A stretch of DNA of 64,000 bases from Curvibacter gracilis ATCC BAA-807 (GCF_000518645.1 NZ_KI912466.1:310988-374987); one strand, 5' to 3'; positions 1-9,570 are shown, counted from the stretch's first letter. The notes: generated by a model not told the origin, from the letters alone. Made by a program: numbers and translations.

Positions 1-232
1 TCCTGCCAAGAAGGCCGCTGCACCGACCAAGAAGGCTGCTGCTCCGAAGAAGACCGCGGCCACTGTGGCCAAGAAGGCTCCGGCTGCCAAGAAGCCTGCT
101 GCCAAGAAGGCTGCCGCGAAGAAGGCGCCCGCCAAGCCTGCCGCTGCCCCTGTGGCTCCTGCTGCTCCGGCCGCTCAGACCACACTCAACCCTCAGGCTG
201 CCTGGCCTTTCCCGACCGGCAACAAGCCCTGA
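1..232 (+). CDS. Histone H1-like DNA-binding protein (3' part only)
   Basis: Only the last 76 codons are in the window; the reading frame enters at base 2 and ends at a TGA at 230-232. The product is almost entirely Lys, Ala and Pro arranged as degenerate repeats of the type A-K-K-A-A/P, as in bacterial histone H1-like proteins (HctB/AlgP-like) that bind DNA non-specifically and compact the nucleoid. After the basic repeats comes an Ala/Pro linker and then a non-repetitive tail around LNPQAAWPFPTGNKP, which looks like a conserved C-terminal signature of the Burkholderiales form. The coding repeat is low-complexity and probably varies in length between strains. The N-terminal part lies outside the window. 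Confidence 0.8.
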   Translation, partial: PAKKAAAPTKKAAAPKKTAATVAKKAPAAKKPAAKKAAAKKAPAKPAAAPVAPAAPAAQTTLNPQAAWPFPTGNKP

Positions 233-254
233 GCGACACGTTCTCCGACGTGCC

Positions 255-285
255 AGCCCGACGCCTCACGGCCTCGGGCTTTTTT
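255..285 (+). terminator. Rho-independent terminator of the histone-like gene
   Basis: Seven-bp stem AGCCCGA/TCGGGCT with a further GCC/GGC inner stem after one C-C mismatch, followed directly by a run of six T. It starts 22 bases after the stop codon of the histone H1-like gene and lies in the gap before the convergent kinase gene. Confidence 0.85.
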
Positions 286-323
286 GTGGGTGAAGCCGGC
301 GCAGGCCGGGCCCCTTCACCCGA

Positions 324-1220
324 TCAAGGCTGGAAGTCGAGCTGGTAGTTCTGCGGCCCGCGCTGGGCGATCTTGAGCGCACCGACCCGGCTGCCCAGGG
401 CCGCACAACGCACCAAATCCCAGCCCTGCTCCAGACCGAACAGAAGAGCGCCGCGCCAGGCGTCACCACAACCGGTCGGGTCCACCACGGCCTGGGCCTG
501 CACCGGCGGCACATGGGTGCGCTGGCCCGCCACCCACACTTCGCTGCCTTCGGCGCCCAGCGTGATCACCAGGCCACCCTGCACACGCCGCGAAATCTCG
601 GCCGGGGTCCAACCGGTGCGATCACACAACATCTTGCCTTCGTAGTCGTTGACGGTGACCCAGGTGGCCTGGTCCACGAAGCGCGCCAGATCGGCACCGT
701 CGAACATCGGCAAACCCTGCCCCGGGTCGAACACAAAGGGGATCCCGGCGGCCTTGAACTGGGCGGCATGCTCGATCATGGCGTCGCGCCCGTCTGGCGA
801 GATGATGCCCAGGCGCACATCGGGGCGCGCCTCGATGCGGGTCTGGTGCGCCTGCATCATGGCGCCGGGGTGGAAGGCCGTGATCTGGTTGTTGTCACGG
901 TCGGTCATGATCATGGCCTGGGCCGTGTAGGTGTCCGAGACCTGACGCACGTACTCGCAGCTGATGCCCAGCGTGCGCAGGCGCTCCAGGTAGTCAGCGC
1001 CATCGTTGCCGACCGTGGCCATGGGCAAGGGCGTGCCCCCCAGCAACTTGAGCGCATAGGCGATGTTGCCGGCGCAGCCACCAAAGTCGCGCCGCAAGGC
1101 CGGCACCAGGAAAGACACGTTGAGGATGTGGAGCTGATCCGGCAGGATCTGGTCCGCGAACCGCCCCTCGAAGGTCATGATGGTGTCGAAAGCCAGGGAA
1201 CCACAGATGATTGCTGCCAT
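324..1220 (-). CDS. PfkB-family carbohydrate/nucleoside kinase
   Basis: 298 residues, the usual size for the ribokinase/PfkB family, which phosphorylates sugars or nucleosides with ATP in the cytoplasm. The N-terminal family signature is recognisable (ICGSLAFDTI near residue 5 and DFGGCAGNIAYALKLLGG near 45-62, the substrate-binding region). The C-terminal anion-hole/catalytic motif is D-P-T-G-C-G-D-A-W-R at 247-256, in which Asp253 would be the catalytic base; the more common form is DTxGAGD. The acceptor cannot be told from sequence, though adenosine kinase-like and fructokinase-like members share this pattern. It is the last gene of the minus-strand block that begins at accB and lies 27 bases beyond the DUF3426 gene. 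Confidence 0.85.
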   Translation of the reverse strand: MAAIICGSLAFDTIMTFEGRFADQILPDQLHILNVSFLVPALRRDFGGCAGNIAYALKLLGGTPLPMATVGNDGADYLERLRTLGISCEYVRQVSDTYTAQAMIMTDRDNNQITAFHPGAMMQAHQTRIEARPDVRLGIISPDGRDAMIEHAAQFKAAGIPFVFDPGQGLPMFDGADLARFVDQATWVTVNDYEGKMLCDRTGWTPAEISRRVQGGLVITLGAEGSEVWVAGQRTHVPPVQAQAVVDPTGCGDAWRGALLFGLEQGWDLVRCAALGSRVGALKIAQRGPQNYQLDFQP

Positions 1221-1247
1221 GTTGTTGAAATCGTTTCTTGAAAGTCG

Positions 1248-2924
1248 TCAGGGATAAAAAACCAGCACCCGGTAACCCGCGATGCGCAAAGAAGCGGCTC
1301 CCGCCACCCGCACAGGCAAGGTCGCACTCCACTCGGCTCCGGGGCCCAATGTCGGTGGCGCGCCCAGTTCGGCCGGCAGGAACACCCGGCGCAGCACGGC
1401 CTGGTCCTGCGAGTCGGTGAGGCTGAGTTCGGCGGCCGGCATGCCCAGCGGCAGCGCGCCGGTGTTGCGCACGGCCAGGGCCAGTTGAAAGCCCTCGCCA
1501 TGGGTCTTGTTGAAGGCCGAGGATTCGATGACCAAGGACTCGATGCGGCGCAGCGGCGCCAGATCACAGCCCACCACGTCACACAGGGCTTGCAAGGCGG
1601 GCCGCAGACCGGGCTCGGCGGCCACCAGGCGGGCACGTTCGTGCAAGGCCCACTGGAGCACCAGCAGGCCGGACAACAGCAGCGCCGCCAAGCCCAGCAC
1701 GCCACGCACCAGCGGACGGCGCCAGAAGGCCTCGCGCCGCGCCCGGCGCAGAAACTGCAGGCCCTTGAGCACATCGGGACCAAAGGCATCCACTTCATCT
1801 TCGGCACGCCGAGCGGGCGCCGGCGCGGGTGCGGCCGCCATGGCCTGGGCCGGCGTTTCGGCAGCCCACTGCGTGGACAGATCTCCCGGTGCATCCACGG
1901 CGGCCGATTCGGACAGCAGGCTGGGCGACACCTCGTCCGCCAGGCCTGGCTCGTGCCGCACGGGCTCGGTCTTCAGTGGCGGCACGGGCTCCGCCACGCC
2001 GGATGCGGCCGGTGCGGCGGGTGGGGCCGGATCATCCGGAAAACGCAGGGCCGCCAGTGTCACCCCCGGGGGATCGGCACGCGGAGGCCGCGGGGTACCG
2101 GGCAGGTCCAGCTCAGGCACCGACAACACGGGAAACCGATCGCCCTGCGGGCGCACACGCGGCTCGACGGACTCGGTGACGGGCGCAAACTCGACCTGAA
2201 CGCGGGGCTCCTCAGGCTCGGGCTGGGGGGAGAACACCTCCCGCAGATCCAGACCCAGATCGTCCTCGTCCAGGGTGGGCTCGACCTGGCGACGTGCATC
2301 GGGCGTGGCCAGATCCAGATCCAGCCGGGCCAGTTGTTCGGCCAGCAATTCATCGGCACTGCGTGGCACCACGGGCTCGGCCACAGGCGCCTCAGGTGCG
2401 GGGACACGAACAGGTGCAGGGGGTGGGGGCAGCACCAGATCGGGCATCACCAGCTCTGGCATCACCAGCTCTGGCATCACCGGCTCGCGGCTGGGCCGGG
2501 GGGCTGGCGGGGCAGCGGGTGGTTCTGGCGGCGAAGCCGGCACGGGCGCCACGGCCGGCACAGGCACCTGGACCGGCGCTGCGACAGGCTGGCGTACAGC
2601 CTGCGGCGCAGGCGTTACCGATGGGCTGATCGGGCTGCGGACGGCAGGGGTGGAAGGTGGGCTCGAAGGTGTGCCGGGGTTGGTACCGGAAGGAGCACGC
2701 AAAAAGGCCGGCGGCTCGGGCCGGGGGCTTCGTGCGGCGGACTGCGGCCCCTGGGCCAGCGGGCCGGCAGCGGCAGGGGCATCGCCCTCCTGGACCAGGT
2801 TGGCCGTGGCATCGAACACCTCGGTGCACTGCCCGCAGCGCACCCAGCCGTCGGAAATCCTCAATTGGTCCGGCACGACCTTGAAGGTCGTGGCGCAGGC
2901 TGGGCAACGTGTGATGAGGCTCAT
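1248..2924 (-). CDS. Zinc-ribbon and DUF3426 domain membrane protein
   Basis: 558 residues from the ATG that opens MSLITRCPACATTFKV. A longer frame upstream has no family support. Residues 7-34 form an MJ0042-type zinc ribbon with two CxxC pairs (CPAC and CGQC). Then come about 350 residues of Pro/Ala/Glu-rich low-complexity linker with short repeats such as PELVMPELVMPDLV. One transmembrane helix (around VLGLAALLLSGLLVLQWAL) precedes a C-terminal DUF3426 domain predicted to be periplasmic. The function is unknown. The gene sits immediately downstream of prmA in the accB-accC-prmA block, a neighbourhood I recall as common in Burkholderiales. Confidence 0.85.
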   Translation of the reverse strand: MSLITRCPACATTFKVVPDQLRISDGWVRCGQCTEVFDATANLVQEGDAPAAAGPLAQGPQSAARSPRPEPPAFLRAPSGTNPGTPSSPPSTPAVRSPISPSVTPAPQAVRQPVAAPVQVPVPAVAPVPASPPEPPAAPPAPRPSREPVMPELVMPELVMPDLVLPPPPAPVRVPAPEAPVAEPVVPRSADELLAEQLARLDLDLATPDARRQVEPTLDEDDLGLDLREVFSPQPEPEEPRVQVEFAPVTESVEPRVRPQGDRFPVLSVPELDLPGTPRPPRADPPGVTLAALRFPDDPAPPAAPAASGVAEPVPPLKTEPVRHEPGLADEVSPSLLSESAAVDAPGDLSTQWAAETPAQAMAAAPAPAPARRAEDEVDAFGPDVLKGLQFLRRARREAFWRRPLVRGVLGLAALLLSGLLVLQWALHERARLVAAEPGLRPALQALCDVVGCDLAPLRRIESLVIESSAFNKTHGEGFQLALAVRNTGALPLGMPAAELSLTDSQDQAVLRRVFLPAELGAPPTLGPGAEWSATLPVRVAGAASLRIAGYRVLVFYP

Positions 2925-3003
2925 GGATGCGCCTGATTGTAGGGGCGCGGCCGCATTTTTCACCCGGCGGATCACCCGCTGGCACGGCGGGTGTGGCGCC
3001 GGC

Positions 3004-3891
3004 TTAACGCTGCGCGGTCATCAGGATCCAGCCGTCTTCGCTGTCGGCCACCGACAACTGCAGCCAGGGGGCGTAGGCCGCCTTGAGTTCATCGGCCTGG
3101 CGCTCCAGGATGCCGGCCAGCACCAGCGAGCCGCCTGCCGCCACATGGGCACACAACAGCGGTGCCAACACCTTCAAAGGCGTGGCCAGGATGTTGGCCA
3201 GCACCGTGTCGTAAACGCCTTGCGCCTTGTCTGGCAGGCCGGCGTTCAAGGCCACACCGTTGGCCTCGGCATTCAGGTGGGTGGATTGCACGGCCGCCTC
3301 GTCGATGTCGACCGCGTCGATGGCCTGGGCACCGTGTTTGGCCGCACCGATGGCCAGAATGCCCGAACCACAGCCATAGTCCAGCACGCGGCCCAGGGCG
3401 GCCGTGGCCGGCCGCCGCGCAATCCAGCGCAGGCACATGCGGGTGGTGGGGTGGGTGCCGGTGCCGAAGGCCAGCCCCGGGTCCAGGCGGATCACCTGGC
3501 GGGCCTGCTCGGGCGGCTCGTGCCAGGTGGGCACGATCCAGAACTCGGGGGTGATCTCGACCGGCGAGAACTGCGATTGGGTGAGGCGCACCCAGTCTTC
3601 ATCGGGCACCTTGGCCAGGCCCAGCAGACGGCAGTCGGCAAAGAAATCCTGCAACTGCAGCAGCTTGGCCGCCTCATCGGCGCTGGCCTCGTCGGGGAAC
3701 AGGGCGATCACGCGCGAACGCTGCCAGCCCTCCTTGGGCGGGGGCATGCCGGGTTCACCGAACAAGGCCTGCTCGGCATCGGTCTGGGCGTCGGCGTCCT
3801 CGACGCTGACGCTCAGGGCATCCAGCGCATCGAGCGCGTCGCTCACGGTTTCGACGTGGTCTTCGGGGCACAGCAGCCGGAGTTCAAACAT
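3004..3891 (-). CDS. prmA: Ribosomal protein L11 methyltransferase
   Basis: 295 residues, full length for PrmA, the cytoplasmic SAM-dependent enzyme that trimethylates ribosomal protein L11 (RplK). A small N-terminal L11-recognition domain (about 1-90) is followed by the class I methyltransferase domain. Visible motifs are GTGTHPTT at about 144-151, DYGCGSGILAIG from Asp171 (SAM-binding motif I), an acidic loop (DAVDIDEAAV) and NILATPL (motif IV). It lies 60 bases downstream of accC and is probably co-transcribed with it. Confidence 0.96.
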   Translation of the reverse strand: MFELRLLCPEDHVETVSDALDALDALSVSVEDADAQTDAEQALFGEPGMPPPKEGWQRSRVIALFPDEASADEAAKLLQLQDFFADCRLLGLAKVPDEDWVRLTQSQFSPVEITPEFWIVPTWHEPPEQARQVIRLDPGLAFGTGTHPTTRMCLRWIARRPATAALGRVLDYGCGSGILAIGAAKHGAQAIDAVDIDEAAVQSTHLNAEANGVALNAGLPDKAQGVYDTVLANILATPLKVLAPLLCAHVAAGGSLVLAGILERQADELKAAYAPWLQLSVADSEDGWILMTAQR

Positions 3892-3951
3892 GGCGTTCCT
3901 GGGGTCTTGGGAGGCCGGCCGCCCGCAGCGGGGCAGTCCGGCCCGGGCCGA

Positions 3952-5301
3952 TCAGCGCTTGTGGTGGCCCAGCCACTCTTCAAGGTAGTGGATGTTGGTG
4001 CCGCCGGCCATGAACTTGGCATCCACCATCAGCTCGCGGTGCAGCGGGATGTTGGTGTTGATGCCCTCGACCACGGTCTCCAGCAAGGCGGTGCGCATGC
4101 GGGCCAGGGCCTGCTCGCGGGTGTCGCCGTGCACGATGATCTTGCCGATCATCGAGTCGTAGTTGGGCGGCACGAAGTAGTTGGTGTAGACGTGCGAATC
4201 CACGCGCACACCGGGGCCGCCCGGCGCATGCCACATGGTGATGCGGCCCGGCGACGGCACGAACTTGTACGGGTCTTCGGCGTTCACGCGGCACTCGATG
4301 GCGTGGCCCCGGATCTCGATCTGGCGCTGCGTGAACGGCAGCTTCTCGCCCGCGGCGACCATGATCTGGGTCTTCACGATGTCGATGCCGGTGATCAGTT
4401 CGGTCACCGGGTGCTCCACCTGCACGCGGGTGTTCATCTCGATGAAGTAGAACTCGCCGTTTTCGTACAGGAACTCGAAGGTGCCCGCACCGCGGTAACC
4501 GATCTTCTTGCAGGCGGCGGCGCAACGCTCACCGATCTTTTCGATCAGCTTGCGCGGGATGCCCGGGGCCGGCGCCTCTTCGATCACCTTCTGGTGGCGG
4601 CGCTGCATCGAGCAGTCGCGCTCGCCCAGATAGACCGCATTGCGGTGCTTGTCAGCCAGGATCTGGATCTCGATGTGGCGCGGGTTCTGCAGGAACTTTT
4701 CCATGTAGACCGCAGGATTGCCGAACGCAGCCCCCGCCTCGGCCTTGGTCATCTGCACCGCATTGACCAGCGCGGCCTCGGTGTGCACCACGCGCATGCC
4801 GCGGCCACCGCCGCCGCCTGCGGCCTTGATGATGACCGGGTAGCCCACGGTCTTGGCGATGCGCTTGATCTGCACCGGATCATCGGGCAGTTCACCCTCC
4901 GAACCCGGCACGCAGGGCACGCCGGCCCGGATCATGGCCTGCTTGGCCGACACCTTGTCGCCCATGATGCGGATCGACTCGGGCGTGGGGCCGATGAACT
5001 GGAAACCGCTTTTCTCGACGCGCTCGGCAAAGTCGGCGTTCTCGCTCAGAAAGCCATAGCCAGGGTGGATGGCCTCGGCGTCGGTCACCTCGGCTGCCGA
5101 GATGATGGCAGGCATGTTGAGGTAGCTTTGGGGTGACGGGGCCGGGCCGATGCACACGGCCTCTTCCGCCAGCTTGACGTACTTGGCATCGCGGTCGGCC
5201 TCGGAATAGACCATCACCGCCTTGACACCCAGTTCGCGGCAGGCCCGCTGGATGCGGAGGGCGATCTCCCCCCGGTTGGCAATCAGGATTTTCTTAAACA
5301 T
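3952..5301 (-). CDS. accC: Acetyl-CoA carboxylase, biotin carboxylase subunit
   Basis: 449 residues from the ATG of [17 protein letters not shown], which is the canonical AccC N-terminus; ten extra upstream codons in frame are not expected in the family. It carboxylates the biotin on AccB with bicarbonate and ATP, the first half-reaction of malonyl-CoA synthesis. The ATP-grasp glycine-rich loop GGGGGRGMR is near residues 163-171, and the biotin carboxylase motifs ([30 protein letters not shown] region, [16 protein letters not shown]) are all present. It sits 110 bases downstream of accB on the same strand, the usual two-gene order. Confidence 0.98.
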   Translation of the reverse strand: MFKKILIANRGEIALRIQRACRELGVKAVMVYSEADRDAKYVKLAEEAVCIGPAPSPQSYLNMPAIISAAEVTDAEAIHPGYGFLSENADFAERVEKSGFQFIGPTPESIRIMGDKVSAKQAMIRAGVPCVPGSEGELPDDPVQIKRIAKTVGYPVIIKAAGGGGGRGMRVVHTEAALVNAVQMTKAEAGAAFGNPAVYMEKFLQNPRHIEIQILADKHRNAVYLGERDCSMQRRHQKVIEEAPAPGIPRKLIEKIGERCAAACKKIGYRGAGTFEFLYENGEFYFIEMNTRVQVEHPVTELITGIDIVKTQIMVAAGEKLPFTQRQIEIRGHAIECRVNAEDPYKFVPSPGRITMWHAPGGPGVRVDSHVYTNYFVPPNYDSMIGKIIVHGDTREQALARMRTALLETVVEGINTNIPLHRELMVDAKFMAGGTNIHYLEEWLGHHKR

Positions 5302-5411
5302 CAGTGCTCCCGGGGCGGCAGAGCCCCGCACGCAGCGCGTGCACTATCTCAGGGATGGGCACCCGACGGCTGACGGCCCCGCAGGCCCGCCGTGCCGGCA
5401 CCCCCATGCGC

Positions 5412-5867
5412 TCACTCGATCACGAACAAGGGTTGACCGTATTCGACGGCCTGGCCGTTCTCACCCAGGATCTGGGTCACGGTGCCCGACTTGTCGGCCT
5501 CGATCTCATTGAGGATCTTCATGGCCTCGATGATGCAGATGGTCTCGCCTTCCTTGATCTGGCTGCCCACCTCGACAAAGGCCTTGGCACCCGGGCTGGA
5601 GGCGCGGTAGAACGTCCCCACCATGGGCGACTTGACCGTGTGCCCTGCGGGTGCCGCAGCGGCGGCGGGTGCAGCGGCAACCACCGGAGCGGCAGGTGCT
5701 GCGGCCACGGCAGGCTGGGCCAGCACAGGCGCTGCCACCACTTGCTGAACCACGGCCCCGCCCCCCTTCACGATGCGCACCTTGCCTTCGGCTTCGGTGA
5801 TTTCCAGTTCTGAAACATTGGATTCAGACACCAGATCAATCAGGGTCTTGAGTTTTCGCAGGTCCAT
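5412..5867 (-). CDS. accB: Acetyl-CoA carboxylase, biotin carboxyl carrier protein
   Basis: 151 residues from the ATG of [17 protein letters not shown]. The N-terminal dimerisation region (1-36) is joined by a long Ala/Pro/Val-rich swinging linker (about 37-78) to the C-terminal biotinyl domain. The biotin acceptor is Lys117 in E-A-M-K-I-L; most homologues have Leu or Met where this protein has Ile. It carries CO2 from AccC to the carboxyltransferase AccAD. It is the first gene of the accB-accC-prmA-DUF3426 block. The 173 bases upstream are relatively AT-rich and should hold its promoter. Confidence 0.97.
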   Translation of the reverse strand: MDLRKLKTLIDLVSESNVSELEITEAEGKVRIVKGGGAVVQQVVAAPVLAQPAVAAAPAAPVVAAAPAAAAAPAGHTVKSPMVGTFYRASSPGAKAFVEVGSQIKEGETICIIEAMKILNEIEADKSGTVTQILGENGQAVEYGQPLFVIE

Positions 5868-6000
5868 GTAAGCTCCAACAGCTGAAACGATAACAGGCGC
5901 GAATTTACTGCAAAACAGCGCCAAAATTCATCATCAGCAGACAAATTAATTACAACTTCATTCAGGCACATCAAAGAAAATGCCCTGGAAGTCTGCAGGA

Positions 6001-6023
6001 AGGCCCCTGAGCAGAAGGGGCCT
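6001..6023 (-). terminator. Hairpin downstream of the TlpA-like gene
   Basis: Perfect 8-bp inverted repeat AGGCCCCT/AGGGGCCT with a 7-base loop, 18 bases past the stop of the minus-strand thioredoxin gene. There is no clear T tract in either direction, so it is a weak intrinsic terminator or an RNA-stabilising hairpin that separates this gene from accB. Confidence 0.45.
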
Positions 6024-6040
6024 CAAAGACACCCCGGCGG

Positions 6041-6604
6041 TCAGCCGGAGCGGGTCCACGCCGCCAGTTCCTGGGGCGTGATCTGGCCCATTTTACGCTG
6101 TATTACCCGTCCATCCGGCGCGATCACCACCGAAAACGGCAAACCGCCGTTCTCATTGCCCAGGGCACGCGCCAGCTCGGTGCCCCCCAAACCGGCCAGT
6201 CCGACCGGAAATCCCAGCGGCGTACGGCTCAGGAAACGGGCCACAGAACTGGGCTGATCGATCGCCAATCCCAGCACTTGCCAGCCATTGGCCGAAGTTT
6301 CGCGCTGGAACCGATCCAGCATGGGCAGCTCCTCCACACACGGGGGGCACCAGGTGGCCCAGAAGTTGATCAGCAGGGGTTTGCCCTTGAAATCGGCCAG
6401 CACCAGCTCACCGCCACCGGGGCGGTCGAACTTCAGGCCCCACAGCTCGGACAAGGCCGCACCGGCCTCCCCGTCCGTGCCTTGCGGCCGCATGCGCCAC
6501 CAACCCAGGCCAGCGCCGGCCACGGCGGCCAACCCTGCGGCCGAGGCCCACAACCAGCGGCGCCGACCGGCACCGGAAGAATTCACCACCGGGGATTCGC
6601 TCAT
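6041..6604 (-). CDS. TlpA/ResA-type membrane-anchored thiol:disulfide oxidoreductase
   Basis: 187 residues. An N-terminal signal-anchor (RRRWLWASAAGLAAVAGAGLGWW, about 14-36) is followed by a thioredoxin fold with the active site W-C-P-P-C at 85-89. The cis-Pro region GGLPFSVVIAPDGRV follows. Proteins of this type act in the periplasm as reductants for cytochrome c maturation or other extracytoplasmic cysteines; the specific partner is not visible here. The start codon overlaps the stop of the upstream gene in ATGA, so the two are probably translationally coupled. Confidence 0.9.
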   Translation of the reverse strand: MSESPVVNSSGAGRRRWLWASAAGLAAVAGAGLGWWRMRPQGTDGEAGAALSELWGLKFDRPGGGELVLADFKGKPLLINFWATWCPPCVEELPMLDRFQRETSANGWQVLGLAIDQPSSVARFLSRTPLGFPVGLAGLGGTELARALGNENGGLPFSVVIAPDGRVIQRKMGQITPQELAAWTRSG

Positions 6605-7194
6605 GCTTCAGCTTTCTTCAACAAGGCCTGGACGGCGGCCAGATTGCCCCGGGGCGCACGCCCGCGGGCATCGGGCAGCAGGGCGCCACGCAGATCGTCC
6701 AGGTCATAGATCAACAGATGCACACCGATCACCTCGCCCAGCGCCTTGCAGGGCGAGCCCAGCGACAGGGCCTCGACCGGCTCACCCCGAAAACCCTGCA
6801 CCGTCTGCGGCTCGTAGTCGACGTTGTGGTCGATCAGCCGGATCTCGGCCGACTTGGGGTCATCACAGAACAACTGGATACGGATATCGGACAGGCGCGT
6901 CGCGGTGCCCTGCCAGACCGCCCCCGTCAGGTGCGGGCGGAACTCCGCCATGCGCTCCATCCAGACCAGGGCCAGTTCGCGCAGCGCACGCAACTCGGCC
7001 GGCTGGGTGTCGGCACAGAACAATTCGATGTACTCCAGCACCGCATCCTCGACCGCGAGGTTGTCGGGCAGGGCCGTGCGGGCCGGCAAACCCAGCTGCT
7101 TGACGGCACGGCGCTTGGCCGCGCCATATTCCAGGCCTTCTTCCACCACCATGCGGGCAGCGGTCGCGGCGATTTCTGAGGCGAGACTTTCCAT
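6601..7194 (-). CDS. Conserved hypothetical protein upstream of the TlpA-like gene
   Basis: 197 residues with no signal peptide or membrane segment. The N-terminal helix-rich part (about 1-95) includes AAKRRAVKQLGLPARTALPDN. The C-terminal part has a mixed beta pattern (RLSDIRIQLFCDDPKSAEIRLIDHNVDYE) and ends in a basic helix. The latter stretch is faintly reminiscent of a nucleotidyltransferase-like fold, but I see no complete GS-x9-DxD catalytic motif, so I do not assign a function. It overlaps the TlpA-like gene by four bases (ATGA) and is transcribed divergently from mpl across a gap of about 170 bases that must carry both promoters. Confidence 0.75.
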   Translation of the reverse strand: MESLASEIAATAARMVVEEGLEYGAAKRRAVKQLGLPARTALPDNLAVEDAVLEYIELFCADTQPAELRALRELALVWMERMAEFRPHLTGAVWQGTATRLSDIRIQLFCDDPKSAEIRLIDHNVDYEPQTVQGFRGEPVEALSLGSPCKALGEVIGVHLLIYDLDDLRGALLPDARGRAPRGNLAAVQALLKKAEA

Positions 7195-7362
7195 GGAGAC
7201 TGGCCAGGCGGGCCTTCAGCACGCTGACCGCAGAGATTGCAAAGCGGGCATTTTGCGCTTTTTCGCCGCCCGGCTCCGCCGCTACCAGATTGATAGCTCG
7301 GCAGCCCGCCCCCACGCTGGCCCTGGCCGGCACCGCCCATGACCCCACGTAAAATCGGTTTC

Positions 7363-8748
7363 ATGCACATTCACATCCTGGGTATTTGCGGCACCTTCAT
7401 GGGCGGCCTGGCGGCCCTGGCCCGCGAGGCGGGCCACCGCGTCACCGGCTGCGACGCGGGGGTCTACCCCCCGATGAGCGACCAGCTGAGGGCCTTGGGC
7501 ATCGACCTGATCGAAGGCTTCTCGGCCGATCAGATGGCCCTGAAGCCCGATGTCTTCGTGGTCGGCAACGTGGTCAGCCGCGCCAGACTGGCCGACGGCA
7601 GCCCCAAGTTCCCGCTGATGGAAGCCATTCTGGACCAGGGGGCGCGCTACACCAGCGGCCCGCAATGGCTGGCCGAGCACCTGCTGCACGGCCGCCACGT
7701 GCTGGCCGTGGCCGGCACGCACGGCAAGACCACCACCACCTCGATGCTGGCCTGGGTGCTCGATCAGGCCGGCCTCCAGCCCGGGTTTCTGGTCGGGGGC
7801 GTGCCACTGAACTTCGGGGTGTCGGCACGGCTGGGGCAAGGCAGCGCCTTCGTGATCGAAGCCGACGAGTACGACACCGCCTTCTTCGACAAGCGCAGCA
7901 AGTTCGTGCACTACCGCCCGCGCACTGCGGTGCTGAACAACCTGGAGTTCGACCACGCCGACATCTTCGACAACCTGGCCGCCATCGAACGCCAGTTCCA
8001 TCACCTGGTGCGCACCGTGCCGGGCCAGGGCCGCGTGGTGGTCAACGGCCTGGAAGAAAGCCTGACCCGCGTGCTGGCCCAGGGCTGCTGGAGCGAGGTG
8101 CGCAGCTTCGGCAGCACGGTGAGCGATTTCTCCGCCGAGGGCGAGGCCCATGATTTCGCCGTGCTGCGCCATGGCCAAACCGTGGCCCGCGTGCAGTGGG
8201 CGCTCAGCGGCGCCCACAACCAGCTCAATGCCCTGGCCACCGTGGCCGCGGCCGATCACCTGGGCGTGCCCGCCGAGGTGGCGGCCGAGGCGCTGTCGCG
8301 CTTCCAGAACGTGAAGCGCCGCATGGAAGTGCGCGGCCAGGTCGGCGGCATCACCGTGTACGACGACTTTGCCCACCACCCCACGGCCATCCGCACCACA
8401 CTCGACGGCCTGCGCCAGCGCCTGGGCCCGGTGAGCGACACCGGTGGCCGCATCCTGGCGGTGTTCGAGCCACGCAGCAACACCATGAAGCTGGGCACCA
8501 TGAAGGCCCAGTTGCCCTGGTCACTGGCCAGCGCCGAGCTGGCCTTCTGCCACACCGGCGGCCTGGACTGGGACGCGGCCGAGGCCCTGGCGCCCCTGGG
8601 TGCGCGCGCCCACACCGCCCCCGACATCGCCACCCTGGTGCAGCAAGTGGCGGCTGCGGCCCGCCCCGGCGACCACGTGGTGTGCATGAGCAACGGCGGC
8701 TTCGGTGGCGTACACCAGCGCCTGCTGCAGGCCCTGACCCGGGCCTGA
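7363..8748 (+). CDS. mpl: UDP-MurNAc:L-Ala-gamma-D-Glu-meso-DAP ligase
   Basis: 461 residues from the ATG of MHIHILGICGTFMGG, the usual Mpl start; an in-frame ATG eight codons earlier (7339) is possible. Mpl reattaches the recycled cell-wall tripeptide to UDP-MurNAc in the cytoplasm. The Mur-ligase P-loop GTHGKTTTT is at about 118-126. The central-domain motif EADEYDTAFFDKRSKF and the C-terminal domain motif YDDFAHHPTAIRTTL are both intact. The gene is divergent from the hypothetical/TlpA pair and convergent with the ABC-importer genes, with only nine bases between stop codons. Confidence 0.96.
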   Translation: MHIHILGICGTFMGGLAALAREAGHRVTGCDAGVYPPMSDQLRALGIDLIEGFSADQMALKPDVFVVGNVVSRARLADGSPKFPLMEAILDQGARYTSGPQWLAEHLLHGRHVLAVAGTHGKTTTTSMLAWVLDQAGLQPGFLVGGVPLNFGVSARLGQGSAFVIEADEYDTAFFDKRSKFVHYRPRTAVLNNLEFDHADIFDNLAAIERQFHHLVRTVPGQGRVVVNGLEESLTRVLAQGCWSEVRSFGSTVSDFSAEGEAHDFAVLRHGQTVARVQWALSGAHNQLNALATVAAADHLGVPAEVAAEALSRFQNVKRRMEVRGQVGGITVYDDFAHHPTAIRTTLDGLRQRLGPVSDTGGRILAVFEPRSNTMKLGTMKAQLPWSLASAELAFCHTGGLDWDAAEALAPLGARAHTAPDIATLVQQVAAAARPGDHVVCMSNGGFGGVHQRLLQALTRA

Positions 8749-8757
8749 ACAGCCCCC

Positions 8758-9570
8758 TCAGCGCATCAGGGCACGGCGCGCCAGCAGGCTGAGCGCGTCC
8801 ACCGCCGCCACCATCAACAACATGGCGGCCAGGATGGTGGCCGTCTTGCCCATGTGGAACAGGCCCATGTGAAAGGCCAGCAACTGGCCCAGGCCACCCG
8901 CCCCCACCACGCCCAGCACGGCCGCGGCGCGGATGTTGTTCTCCCAGCGGTACAGGGTGTAGCTGAGCCACTGGGGCAGCACCTGGGGCAGGCTGGCGTA
9001 AGCCAGCACCTGCACGCGCCCCACGCCCTGCTGGCGCAGCGCCTCGGCCGGGCCGGTCGGGGCATTCTCCAGCGCCTCGGCAAACAGGCGCCCCAGCACG
9101 CCCAGGGTGTGGCAGGCCAGGGCCAGGGTGCCGGCGAACGGCCCCAGGCCAGCCGAAATCAACAGCAGCGTGGCCCAGACCAATTCTGGGATGGAGCGCA
9201 AGGCATTGAGCAAGCAACGCGTCGGGGTGCGCAGCCAGGCCCGCTCCCCCGCCTGCAGCCGGCTCGCCGGCAGCGCCAGCAGCAGGCCGCCCAGCGCGGC
9301 CAGCCCGGTGCCAAGCAAGGACATGGCCAGGGTCTCCCAACTGGCCACCAGCACCTGGCGCAGCAGGCCGGGCGACAGATCGGGCGGGTAGAACTCGCCC
9401 AGGAAGCGGCCCATGCTGTGCAGGGCCTCCAGCGACAGGAACTGCTGCCACTGCAGATCCAGCGAGGCCGCACTGGCCACCACCAGCGCCAGCACACCGA
9501 CGGCAAACCACAGACCGGGTCGGCGCCAGGGCGCCGGGGCCCGCAGATCTGAAGGCAAGACGGGCCTCAT
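8758..9570 (-). CDS. phnE: PhnE-type ABC transporter permease (second copy)
   Basis: 270 residues from the ATG of MRPVLPSDLRAP, which overlaps the stop of the first permease in ATGA. A longer open frame upstream is a frame shadow. It is an integral inner-membrane protein with about six hydrophobic segments. The ABC permease coupling-helix signature is around LRQQGVGRVQVLAYASLPQ, and the PhnE-typical block YRWENNIRAAAVLGVVGAGGLG lies near residues 207-228. It probably pairs with the preceding permease to form a heterodimeric channel for the PhnC ATPase and the PhnD binding protein. Confidence 0.9.
   Translation of the reverse strand: MRPVLPSDLRAPAPWRRPGLWFAVGVLALVVASAASLDLQWQQFLSLEALHSMGRFLGEFYPPDLSPGLLRQVLVASWETLAMSLLGTGLAALGGLLLALPASRLQAGERAWLRTPTRCLLNALRSIPELVWATLLLISAGLGPFAGTLALACHTLGVLGRLFAEALENAPTGPAEALRQQGVGRVQVLAYASLPQVLPQWLSYTLYRWENNIRAAAVLGVVGAGGLGQLLAFHMGLFHMGKTATILAAMLLMVAAVDALSLLARRALMR

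Noticed and set aside
1-170. Repeats at the left edge as a possible CRISPR or intergenic tandem repeat
   Set aside because: They are codon-level repeats of a Lys/Ala-rich histone-like protein in an open frame, with no spacers.
2275-5136. Very long plus-strand open frame opposite the DUF3426, prmA and accC genes
   Set aside because: It is the antisense shadow of three well-supported genes; the product is Gly/His/Arg-rich low complexity without domains. High GC makes such stop-free frames common here.
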